Below, in pieces: positions 37,046 to 44,784 of a DNA stretch of 64,000 bases. The notes below the pieces were generated by a model that saw only the letters and a program-made list of their open reading frames with translations, was not told the origin of the DNA and did not search any database. Position 1 is the first letter of the stretch. Each line of letters begins with the position of its first letter. The position numbers were made by a program, and so were the translations under genes. This DNA is from Parafrankia sp. EUN1f (GTDB taxonomy: Bacteria; Actinomycetota; Actinomycetes; Frankiales; Frankiaceae): the NCBI RefSeq assembly GCF_000177675.1, contig NZ_ADGX01000014.1, forward strand, positions 1-64,000, in the 5' to 3' direction.

Positions 37046-38611
37046 ATGAGTACGGCTCCCTGGCTGACGATCATGCTGATCGTCCCCGCGGTCGGTTCGC
37101 TTCTGGTCGCGCTGCTTCCGCGCCGCTCCGCGCTGCTCGCCAAGCAGCTCGCACTGGCCGTCTCGCTGGTCGTGCTGGTGCTCGCGGTGCTGGCCACCGC
37201 CGCCTACGACCCGGACAAGGCCGGCTTCCAGTTCGGCCAGAAGCACGAATGGATCAAGCAGTTCGGCGTCTCCTACTCGGTCGGCGCCGACGGCATCTCG
37301 CTGGTGCTGATGCTGCTCGCCGCGCTGCTGGTCCCGGTGGTCGTGCTGGCCTCCTGGGACGAGGCGGACAACGTCAACCGGTCCGTCCCGGCGTTCTTTG
37401 CGCTGCTGCTGGCGCTGGAGACGGGCATGATCGGCGTCTTCGCGGCGACCGACGTGTTCCTCTTCTACGTCTTCTTCGAGGCCATGCTCATCCCGATGTA
37501 CTTCCTCATCGGGAGCTACGGGCCCGTCGAGGAGAAGGCGCAGCGGTCGTACGCGGCGGTGAAGTTCCTGCTCTACAGCCTGTTCGGCGGGCTGCTGATG
37601 CTCGCCGCGGTGATCGGCCTCTACGTGCTCTCCTCGCAGCAGTTCGACACCGGCGGCACGTTCGACTTCGCCACGCTGCGCCAGCACCTGGTCATCACGC
37701 CGGACACGCAGAAGCTGCTCTTCCTCGGCTTCTTCATCGCCTTCGCGATCAAGGCGCCGTTGTTCCCGTTCCACACCTGGCTGCCCGACGCCGGTGCCCA
37801 GTCGCCGACCGGTGGCGCCGTGCTGCTCGTCGGCGTCCTGGACAAGGTCGGCACGTTCGGCCTCATCCGCTACTGCATCCCGCTGTTCCCGGACGCCTCC
37901 GAGTACTTCGCGCCGATGGTGCTGGCGCTCGCGGTGATCGGCATCTTCTACGGCGCGCTGCTGGCGATCGGGCAACGGGACATGAAACGCCTGGTCGCCT
38001 ACACCTCGCTGGCGCACTTCGGGTTCATCGCGCTGGGCACGTTCGCCTTCACCTCGCAGGCCGGGACCGGCGCCGTGCTCTACATGGTCAACCACGGCCT
38101 GTCGACCGGCCTGCTGTTCGTGGTGGTCGGCTTCCTGGTCTCCCGCCAGGGCAGCCGGGACGTCGGCGCCTACGGCGGCATGGCCCAGGTGACACCGATG
38201 CTCGCCGGGGTGTTCCTGATCGCCGGCCTCTCCTCGCTGGCGCTGCCGGGGACGAACAGCTTCGTGAGCGAGTTCCTCGTCCTGGTGGGGACGTTCACCG
38301 AGTACCGCGCGCTGGCGATCGTCGCGACCTGCGGGATCGTGCTGGCCGCGATCTACATCCTGTTCCTGTACCAGCGCACGATGACCGGTCCGGTGAAGGA
38401 CGAGAAGCTTCGCCTCGTCAAGGACCTGAGCGTGCGGGAACGGGTCGTGGTCGCGCCGATGGTGGCGCTGATCATCGGGCTCGGGGTCTACCCGAAGCCG
38501 CTGCTTGACATCATCACGCCCGCGGTGACCAGCACGTTCGAGGACATCGGGAAGTCCGACCCGGCCCCGACGGCCCCGGTGGCCGCAACGCAGTCCGGAG
38601 GCCATTCGTGA
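37046..38611 (+). CDS. nuoM: NADH-quinone oxidoreductase subunit M
   Basis: NuoM is a second antiporter-like proton-pumping subunit of 521 aa. It has the conserved Glu in FYVFFEAMLIPMYFLIG, the Lys in AFAIKAPLFPFHTWLPDA, and the LVAYTSLAHFGFIALG and NHGLSTGLLF segments. About 14 helices are predicted from the hydrophobicity pattern. It overlaps nuoN by 4 nt in GTGA. Confidence 0.96.
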   Translation: MSTAPWLTIMLIVPAVGSLLVALLPRRSALLAKQLALAVSLVVLVLAVLATAAYDPDKAGFQFGQKHEWIKQFGVSYSVGADGISLVLMLLAALLVPVVVLASWDEADNVNRSVPAFFALLLALETGMIGVFAATDVFLFYVFFEAMLIPMYFLIGSYGPVEEKAQRSYAAVKFLLYSLFGGLLMLAAVIGLYVLSSQQFDTGGTFDFATLRQHLVITPDTQKLLFLGFFIAFAIKAPLFPFHTWLPDAGAQSPTGGAVLLVGVLDKVGTFGLIRYCIPLFPDASEYFAPMVLALAVIGIFYGALLAIGQRDMKRLVAYTSLAHFGFIALGTFAFTSQAGTGAVLYMVNHGLSTGLLFVVVGFLVSRQGSRDVGAYGGMAQVTPMLAGVFLIAGLSSLALPGTNSFVSEFLVLVGTFTEYRALAIVATCGIVLAAIYILFLYQRTMTGPVKDEKLRLVKDLSVRERVVVAPMVALIIGLGVYPKPLLDIITPAVTSTFEDIGKSDPAPTAPVAATQSGGHS

Positions 38612-40185
38612 GCGCGGTTTCGACCGTGGTGGCGCAGGGCGTCACACAGAAGATCACACCACCGTCGATCGAGTACTCGGCGCTCAGCCCGATGCTCATC
38701 CTGTTCGGCGTCGCGCTGGCCGGGGTGCTCGTCGACGCCTTCGCACCGCCGAAGGCGCGGCGGCTGATCCAGCCGCTGCTCGCCGGTGCCGGGTTCATCG
38801 GCGCGTTCGTCGCCGTGGTGCTCCTGCACGCCCGCCGGCAGATCCTCGCGGCCGGCGCGGTGGCCATCGACGGCCCGACCCTGTTCATGCAGGGCACCAT
38901 CCTGGTCTTCGCGGCGCTGGCCGTGCTGCTGGTGGCCGAGCGCTCGCTGGACTCCTCCGGCGGTGCGCTCGTCGCCTCCGCGGCCGTGGTGCCCGGCTCG
39001 AAGGGCTCCACGGCGCAGCGCACCTCCCCGGAGGTGCAGACCGAGGCGTACCCGCTGATGGTCTTCTCGGTCACCGGGATGCTGCTGTTCGTCGCGTCGA
39101 ACAACCTGCTCGTCATGTTCGTCGCGCTGGAGATCCTCTCCCTGCCGCTGTACCTGCTGGCCGGGCTTGCCCGCCGGCGCCGGCTGCTGTCGCAGGAAGC
39201 GGCGATGAAGTACTTCCTGCTCGGCGCGTTCTCCTCCGCCTTCTTTCTGTACGGCGTCGCGTTCGCCTACGGCTACGCCAGCAGCGTCGAGCTCGGCCGG
39301 GTCGCTGACGCGGTCGGCACGGTCGGGAAGAACGACACCTACCTCTACCTGTCGCTCGCGCTGATCGGGGTCGGTCTCTTCTTCAAGATCGGCGCCGCCC
39401 CGTTCCACTCCTGGACGCCGGACGTCTACCAGGGTTCACCGACGCCGATCACCGCCTTCATGGCCGCCGGTACCAAGGTCGCGGCCTTCGGCGCGCTGCT
39501 GCGGGTCTTCTACGTGGCCTTCGGTGGCATGCGGTGGGACTGGCGCCCGGTGATCTGGGCCGTCGCGATCCTCACCATGGTCGTGGGTGCCGTGCTCGCG
39601 CTGACCCAGCGCGACATCAAGCGGATGCTGGCCTACTCGGCCGTCGCGCACGCCGGCTTTCTGCTGGTCGGCATGGCCGGGTCGAACTCCGACGGCCTGC
39701 GCGGCGCGATGTTCTACCTGGTGACCTACGGCTTCACCACCATGGCCGCGTTCGCCGTCGTCTCGCTGGTCCGGACCGGGGACGGCGAGGCCAGCGACCT
39801 GTCCCAGTGGCAGGGCGTGGGCCGCACCTCACCGGTGCTGGCGGGCATCTTCGCCTTCCTGCTGCTCGCACTCGCCGGAATCCCGCTGACCAGCGGCTTC
39901 ACCGGCAAGTTCGCGGTCTTCCAGGCCGCGATCGACGGTGACGCGACCCCGCTGGTCATCGTCGCGCTCGTGTGCAGCGCGATCGCCGCGTTCTTCTACG
40001 TCCGTGTGATCGTTGTCATGTTCTTCTCCGAACCGCTCGCCGACGGTCCTGTCGTCGTCACCCGACCGACGTTGACCTTTGCGACAGTGGGCATCGGCGC
40101 GCTCATGACGCTTCTGCTGGGTGTTGTTCCACAGCCGCTTCTCGACCTGGCGAACACCGCAGCGACCTCCGGCTTCGTACGCTGA
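38608..40185 (+). CDS. nuoN: NADH-quinone oxidoreductase subunit N
   Basis: NuoN is the third antiporter-like subunit, nearest the quinone site. Conserved parts include LLVMFVALEILSLPLYLLAG, FKIGAAPFHSWTPDVYQGSPTPITAFMA (read in pieces) and MLAYSAVAHAGFLLVG. Its 525 aa are in the normal range. A Ser/Gly/Thr-rich loop interrupts the sequence near residues 112-145. It closes the nuo operon; the prenyl synthase gene follows after 7 nt. Confidence 0.95.
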   Translation: MSAVSTVVAQGVTQKITPPSIEYSALSPMLILFGVALAGVLVDAFAPPKARRLIQPLLAGAGFIGAFVAVVLLHARRQILAAGAVAIDGPTLFMQGTILVFAALAVLLVAERSLDSSGGALVASAAVVPGSKGSTAQRTSPEVQTEAYPLMVFSVTGMLLFVASNNLLVMFVALEILSLPLYLLAGLARRRRLLSQEAAMKYFLLGAFSSAFFLYGVAFAYGYASSVELGRVADAVGTVGKNDTYLYLSLALIGVGLFFKIGAAPFHSWTPDVYQGSPTPITAFMAAGTKVAAFGALLRVFYVAFGGMRWDWRPVIWAVAILTMVVGAVLALTQRDIKRMLAYSAVAHAGFLLVGMAGSNSDGLRGAMFYLVTYGFTTMAAFAVVSLVRTGDGEASDLSQWQGVGRTSPVLAGIFAFLLLALAGIPLTSGFTGKFAVFQAAIDGDATPLVIVALVCSAIAAFFYVRVIVVMFFSEPLADGPVVVTRPTLTFATVGIGALMTLLLGVVPQPLLDLANTAATSGFVR

Positions 40186-40192
40186 TGGTGGT

Positions 40193-41209
40193 ATGAGCGC
40201 TATCGGGTTGGACGTGATGGGGATCAGGGCTGACCCTGATCTGGAGAAGGCTGTCCGGGTGGGGCTGGCCGCGGTCGAGGAGATGCTGCGGCTTTCCGTC
40301 CACAGCGAGTTCTCCTTTGTCACCGAGGCCTCGCGGCACCTCGTTGACGCGGGCGGCAAGCGGTTCCGGCCGATGGTCGTGCTGCTGGCCGCCCAGTTCG
40401 CCGATCCCGAGGCGGCCGGCGTCGTGCCGGCCGCCGTCGCGATCGAGCTGACGCATCTTTCGACGCTCTACCACGACGACGTCATGGACGAGGCGCCGCT
40501 GAGGCGCGGAGCGGCGTCGGCGAACGCGCGCTGGACGAACACCGTCGCGATCCTCACCGGCGACTTCCTGTTCGCCCGCGCCTCCGAGATCACGGCCGAC
40601 CTGGGCCCGGAGGCGACGCGCATTCTCGCCCGCACCATCGCGACACTGTGCGAAGGGCAGATCCGGGAGACCGTCGGCCCCGGGCCCGGCCAGAACCAGA
40701 TCGAGCACTACCTGCGGGTCATCACCGACAAGACCGCGTCGCTGATCGCCACCTCGGGCCGGCTCGGTGCGATGCTGGCCGGTGCCGACCGGGTCACGGC
40801 CGACGTCCTGGCGGCCTTCGGTGAGCGGTTCGGTGTCGCCTTCCAGCTTTCCGACGACATCATCGACCTCGCGTCACCGACCGAGACCTCCGGGAAGACC
40901 CCCGGAACCGATCTTCGTGAGGGAATTCCGACCCTGCCCGTCCTCTACGCCCTTGAGGGCGAGGACGCGGGTGCGCGCCGGCTGCGTGACCTGCTCGGCG
41001 CGGACCCGTGGGCGAGCTCCGGGGTGACCGAAAGCGCCGTCGTGGAGGCACTGGAGGTGCTGCGGGAGCATCCCGCGATGGACCGGGCCCGAGCGGAGCT
41101 GGCGCGCTGGTCGGGCGAAGCCCGGGCCTGCCTCGCCCCGCTGCCCGACGGTCCCGCGAAGACGGCTCTGGAGTCGCTGGCCGACTTCGTCGTCGACCGC
41201 ACCAGCTGA
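40193..41209 (+). CDS. Polyprenyl diphosphate synthase
   Basis: This trans-prenyl diphosphate synthase of 338 aa elongates isoprenoid diphosphates. The first Asp-rich motif, YHDDVMDEAPLRRG, and the second, QLSDDIIDLAS, are intact, as are GGKRFRPM and GDFLFARA. It probably supplies the menaquinone tail (heptaprenyl to nonaprenyl), given its position 7 nt after nuoN and the quinone genes nearby. Chain length cannot be read from the sequence with confidence. ATG 40193 is the first start after nuoN. Confidence 0.92.
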   Translation: MSAIGLDVMGIRADPDLEKAVRVGLAAVEEMLRLSVHSEFSFVTEASRHLVDAGGKRFRPMVVLLAAQFADPEAAGVVPAAVAIELTHLSTLYHDDVMDEAPLRRGAASANARWTNTVAILTGDFLFARASEITADLGPEATRILARTIATLCEGQIRETVGPGPGQNQIEHYLRVITDKTASLIATSGRLGAMLAGADRVTADVLAAFGERFGVAFQLSDDIIDLASPTETSGKTPGTDLREGIPTLPVLYALEGEDAGARRLRDLLGADPWASSGVTESAVVEALEVLREHPAMDRARAELARWSGEARACLAPLPDGPAKTALESLADFVVDRTS

Positions 41210-41362
41210 CCACACGGCACCAGCTGAGGGCGGGACCAGCTGCGCACCGGCTGACACATCGCCGTACCAGGACGCATCGCCGTATCAGCCGACCCAGGCC
41301 CAACTCTCCTCGGGGTCGGCTTCGGTTGCTGGACCGGAGATCAGCTTCGGGTCCCCCACGGC

Positions 41363-41402
41363 CGCTGTTGCTGCCAAGCAAGATCTGAGGACTGTGGCCG
41401 CC
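41363..41402 (+). repeat. Half copy of family II repeat
   Basis: This segment shares agcaagatctgagga and flanking bases with the left half of the 16817 hairpin. Its right arm is absent; the 17-nt tandem array begins exactly where the loop should be. It looks like an element interrupted by repeat expansion. Confidence 0.7.
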
Positions 41403-41517
41403 AGGGATCCGGGGTCGCCAGGGATCCGGGGTCGCCAGGGATCCGGGGTCGCCAGGGATCCGGGGTCGCCAGGGATCCGGGGTCGCCAGGGATCCGGGGT
41501 CGCCAGGGGTCCGGACT
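41401..41517 (+). repeat. 17-nt tandem repeats, about seven units
   Basis: Six perfect units of ccagggatccggggtcg run from 41401 to 41502, followed by one diverged unit. Each unit contains a BamHI-type GGATCC palindrome. There are no spacers, so it is a minisatellite and not CRISPR. The period of 17 does not keep a reading frame, fitting a non-coding location. Confidence 0.96.
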
Positions 41518-41586
41518 CACCCGCCGCACGGCGACCCACCGGCGATCCCGCGCTGCCGAGCAGCGCCAGCAATTCATACCAATGGC

Positions 41587-41757
41587 GACAAAAAGTGACG
41601 TAGAGTCACTTGACGATCCGCAAGAGTCGAGGATTTCGGTTGCTGTAGCAGCCAGAATCCTCGACTTTTGCTCTAAAGCAACGGCGGCAGCGGAGGTCCG
41701 AGGCTCGGGATTCCGCGACGGGCTCCCGCAACGACCAAAATCATCAGCGCTTCGAGC
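41587..41757 (+). repeat. Family II repeat, long copy 4 with hairpin
   Basis: This block of about 170 nt aligns with 20352-20563 read on the other strand. It contains a hairpin at 41621-41670: caagagtcgaggatt on the left pairs with aatcctcgacttttg on the right with one wobble, and GGTTGCTG faces CAGCC near the loop. Translated, both long copies keep a similar D(D)PQE-x-RISVA...(K/R)IL string, which may reflect shared ancestry and not a protein. Confidence 0.82.
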
Positions 41758-41861
41758 CGCCAACTCCGGGCGGGCAGTCCGAGATCGGCCTTCAGGACTG
41801 CACGCCCGGCGGGGGCGCCCCCTGGGGACGCGGAGACACCGGTTCAGGCGGACGAGGACGT

Positions 41862-43292
41862 CTACTCGACGGTGATGGACGGGATGCTGACGTCCCAGAT
41901 CGGCGTGACCTCCACCGGATCCGGGTTGAACGGCAACGAGCCCTCGCCGGAGGTCTGCGTAGCCGTCGTCGCGGGCGGAGTCGTCGACGTGGCCGAGGTC
42001 GTCGGCCGCCGAGTCGTCGTCGCCGTCGAACGCGGCGTCGTGGTGCTCCCGGAGGTCGTCGAGATCGCCGTGGGAGTGGACGCCGGTTTGGTCGTGGGTT
42101 TCGGTTCCGGCTGGTCCGGGCTCGCCGAAGCGCTCGGCGTCGGCGTGGGCACGCCTGGAGTGCTCGGGTCGGACGTCTCGTCGTCCGAGGTGTCAGTTCC
42201 GTTCGTCGGGGTCGCCGCGGTGGTCTGCGGAGTGAGCGGCACGAACGGAAGCTCGTAGCCGGACAGGTCGTTGCTCTCGCTCTCGGCGGCGAGGCTCTGC
42301 TCCGGCGACGGAGCCTGGGCGGACGCGGGCGTCTGGGTGGCGTGGTACTGCGACGAGTAGCGGGAGACCTGCAGATAGTCGGTTTCCGCCGGGGTGGAAC
42401 CCTCGTCGGAGGCGGTGGGCCCAGTGGTCGCGGTGGGCTGGGGAGTCGGCAGCTCGGTGCGGCTGCTGCGAGACGCCTGCGTGTCGGCGGAGCCGAACGC
42501 GTCGCGTGCCTGGTCCGCCTGGACGAGTGGGTTGGCGCCGGTGGTGGGCCCCGCGGAGATCACTGGGGTCTCCGCGGTGAGCGCCATACCGGTCACGATC
42601 GCCGAAAGCCCGGCGAGTGAGGCGGTGCCCGCGACGACCATGCGGGTGCGGCCCGGCGCGCGGCGTGGCGCGGGGGCTCGGTGTGCCCCCCGGCCCGTCG
42701 CCGAACCCGGCCGGGTGCCGTTCTGGCGCGGCACCACCACCGGCCGCGGGCCGGCTCCAGCGGTCGGCGCGGACGGAGGCATCGGCTCGAACAGTGACCC
42801 GACCGGCCGCTCCGACCCGACCGGCCGCTCCGACCCGACCGGCTGCTCCGACCCGACCCGTCGCTCCGACCCGACCGGCCGCTCCGACCGGGCCGGCTCG
42901 AAGGCGGAGAACCGGGCCGTGTGCGCGGTACGGGCGGGCCTGACCGACGAACTGGTCGAGATCGGCCCGGTGAGGGTGTCGATCTCCCCGGGTGGCAGAA
43001 TCGGCGGCCGTGGCGGCGGTGAGCGCCTGGGGAGCGAAGCCGTCCCCGCCGAGGGGTTGCTGCTCCACTCACTGGTCACCCAGTTCGAGCGCGGCTCGGA
43101 CCGCGTGCGCCGCGGAAGATCGTTCCACTGCGCGAGCTGGGGTGTGACGGCGCCGTGAGCGGTGGAGCCAGACGCGGCTCCGCCCGGAGCGGGAGCACGC
43201 TCGGCCGGTGCCGACTGGGGCAGAACCGGCCGGCGGAACTCGCCGGTGGTCTCGGCGCCCCGGCTGTGCCGGCCCGCGGAGTGGCTACCCAC
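41862..43292 (-). CDS. Ser/Thr/Pro-rich single-pass membrane protein, unknown function
   Basis: The 476-aa product has a Pro/Arg/Ser-rich N-terminal half of about 215 residues, one hydrophobic segment (MVVAGTASLAGLSAIVTGMAL) and a long Thr/Ser/Pro-rich C-terminal half. That half is probably outside the cell and is typical of wall-spanning or glycosylated stretches. It ends in a more ordered motif, VEVTPIWDVSIPSITVE. Five SERPVG-type hexapeptide repeats lie before the membrane segment. No enzymatic motif is visible. Composition makes the exact start uncertain; ATG 43292 is used. Confidence 0.65.
   Translation of the reverse strand: MGSHSAGRHSRGAETTGEFRRPVLPQSAPAERAPAPGGAASGSTAHGAVTPQLAQWNDLPRRTRSEPRSNWVTSEWSSNPSAGTASLPRRSPPPRPPILPPGEIDTLTGPISTSSSVRPARTAHTARFSAFEPARSERPVGSERRVGSEQPVGSERPVGSERPVGSLFEPMPPSAPTAGAGPRPVVVPRQNGTRPGSATGRGAHRAPAPRRAPGRTRMVVAGTASLAGLSAIVTGMALTAETPVISAGPTTGANPLVQADQARDAFGSADTQASRSSRTELPTPQPTATTGPTASDEGSTPAETDYLQVSRYSSQYHATQTPASAQAPSPEQSLAAESESNDLSGYELPFVPLTPQTTAATPTNGTDTSDDETSDPSTPGVPTPTPSASASPDQPEPKPTTKPASTPTAISTTSGSTTTPRSTATTTRRPTTSATSTTPPATTATQTSGEGSLPFNPDPVEVTPIWDVSIPSITVE
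42796..42885 (-). repeat. Five 18-nt tandem repeats in the membrane-protein gene
   Basis: Five units of gacccgaccggccgctcc (plus strand) encode (G)SERPVG-type hexapeptides on the minus strand. Substitutions are few. The array sits in the presumed cytoplasmic, disordered part of the protein. Confidence 0.93.
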
Positions 43293-43722
43293 GCTGACCG
43301 CCCGCTGCCGCCAGGGCGCAGAACATGGCCTGGGTTAACGGTGAGCCCCGGTGACGGGCTCGGTGATCTCGCACTGCGTAAGCCCGCACTGCGCCTCCGG
43401 CTGCTGCATTGGTGTTGTGAGCCCCCCCGGGCCACACGGCACCCCCACCCGGGGGTCACCATACCGCATGCTGATCAGAGGGCCGCAACCAATGCATACG
43501 TCCACTAATTGGGCAATCAGTGCAGATGGCACTTCTGGGCATGCTGGGAGCGGGCGGTGCAACGACTGGCGCTCAGACGACCAGCGACCGAAGCTCCGGA
43601 CGACCAGCGACCGAAGCTCCGGACGAGCAGCGACCGAAGGCTCCGGACGGCGAAGGCCGGGGTGGCAGTTCGCCACCCCGGCCTTCTAGGTACCACCGGT
43701 ACCCGTCACATGGATGGATCCG
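43293..43722. other. Intergenic region holding the korB terminator
   Basis: About 430 nt without a supported gene. From 43568 to 43650 a 23-nt unit like cgaccagcgaccgaagctccgga occurs three times with small changes. The last 70 nt carry the korB terminator hairpin. The upstream part should include the promoter of the Ser/Thr-rich protein gene. Confidence 0.5.
43652..43686 (-). terminator. Strong hairpin terminator after korB
   Basis: A perfect 15-bp stem (gaaggccggggtggc paired with gccaccccggccttc) with a 5-nt loop lies 36 nt past the korB stop. No long T-run is present, which is usual for GC-rich actinobacterial terminators. Confidence 0.8.
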
Positions 43723-44784
43723 TCAGTTGATGGTCCAGGTCTCGTTGCCCGAGATGAGCCCGAGCAGATCGCCCTTGCCCAGCTTGGTACGAGCCTGCGC
43801 CACCTGGTCGTTGAGCGCCTCGTCGTAGGTCGGCATGTCGACGTTGCGGAACACGCCGATGGGAGTCACCCCGTGTGCGTCTCCGGTCAGCCGCGACAAC
43901 GCGAACGCCTGGCTCGGGTCGAGGTTCGCCGCGTCGTGCACGAGGACGTTCTCGTCGGTCGCCGCGCAGACCTCCAGGCCGCCCGACGCCGCGCGCCGAA
44001 TGCCCTTGTCCCGCTCCGCGCCGAAGAGCAGCGGCTCGCCGTCGACCATCTTCAGCGTCGCGTCGTCCCGGGTGTCCCGGTCCTTCAGCGCCTCGAACGC
44101 GCCGTCGTTGAAGATGTTGCAGTTCTGGAAGATCTCGACGAACGCGGTGCCCGGGTGCTCCGCCGCCGCGCGCAGCGTCGCGGTCAGGTGGGCCCGGTCC
44201 GAGTCGATCGACCGGGCGACGAAGGTCGCCTCCGCGCCCAGCGCCAGCGACGCCGGGTTGTACGGGCGGTCGAGCGAGCCGAACGGCGTCGACTTGGTGA
44301 TCTTCCCGACCTCGGAGGTCGGCGAGTACTGCCCCTTGGTCAGGCCGTAGATCCTGTTGTTGAACATCAGGATCTTGATGTTGACGTTGCGGCGCATCGC
44401 GTGGAGCAGGTGGTTGCCGCCGATGGACAGGGCGTCACCGTCACCGGTGACCACCCACACCGACAGGTCCGGCCGCGACGTGGCCAGCCCCGTCGCGATC
44501 GCCGGCGCGCGCCCGTGGATGGAGTGCATCCCGTAGGTCTGCAGGTAGTACGGGAAGCGCGAGGAGCATCCGATGCCCGAGATGAACGCGATGTTCTCCC
44601 GGGCGATGCCCAGCTCGGGCAGGAAGCCCTGGACGGTGGCCAGGATGGCGTAGTCGCCGCATCCCGGGCACCACCGGACCTCCTGGTCGGAGGTGAAGTC
44701 CTTGCGGGTGAGCTGGTTCGGCGTGGCGGGGATCAGGTCGAGGAGCCGGTTGGAGATCCCGCTGCCGTTCGTCGTCACGGTCAC
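43723..44784 (-). CDS. korB: 2-oxoacid:ferredoxin oxidoreductase subunit beta
   Basis: KorB is the thiamine-diphosphate subunit of 2-oxoglutarate:ferredoxin oxidoreductase, which forms succinyl-CoA, CO2 and reduced ferredoxin. The segment VRWCPGCGDYAIL, the ThDP motif GDGDALSIGGNHLLHAMRRN and GLTKGQYSPTSE are present. Length 353 aa is normal for the actinobacterial type. The GTG start overlaps the korA stop (GTGA), and a terminator follows. Reduced ferredoxin from this enzyme could feed sulfite reduction; that link is inferred. Pyruvate as substrate is less likely but not excluded. Confidence 0.92.
   Translation of the reverse strand: MTVTTNGSGISNRLLDLIPATPNQLTRKDFTSDQEVRWCPGCGDYAILATVQGFLPELGIARENIAFISGIGCSSRFPYYLQTYGMHSIHGRAPAIATGLATSRPDLSVWVVTGDGDALSIGGNHLLHAMRRNVNIKILMFNNRIYGLTKGQYSPTSEVGKITKSTPFGSLDRPYNPASLALGAEATFVARSIDSDRAHLTATLRAAAEHPGTAFVEIFQNCNIFNDGAFEALKDRDTRDDATLKMVDGEPLLFGAERDKGIRRAASGGLEVCAATDENVLVHDAANLDPSQAFALSRLTGDAHGVTPIGVFRNVDMPTYDEALNDQVAQARTKLGKGDLLGLISGNETWTIN

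Larger units (their letters stand above)
41210..41861. other. Repeat-rich intergenic region after the prenyl synthase
   Basis: About 650 nt with no supported gene. It holds a partial family II hairpin (41363-41402), a 17-nt tandem array (41401-41517) and a long family II element (41587-41757). Open frames here are formed by the repeats. No clear terminator with a T-run was found for the nuo/prenyl synthase transcript. Confidence 0.6.

Noticed and set aside
34948-37197. Very long open frame on the minus strand, opposite nuoL
   Set aside because: It is the antisense shadow of nuoL in high-GC DNA. Its product is His/Arg/Glu/Asp-rich without motifs, while nuoL is fully conserved.
36818-38605. 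Long minus-strand open frame opposite nuoM
   Set aside because: Same reason: shadow of a conserved gene, with composition unlike a real protein.
41401-41517. Possible CRISPR array
   Set aside because: Units of 17 nt are directly adjacent with no unique spacers, so it is a minisatellite.
41582-41875. Open frame over the long family II repeat at 41587
   Set aside because: It looks like the other repeat copy when translated, but the similarity follows the DNA repeat and hairpin; no start context or protein family supports it.
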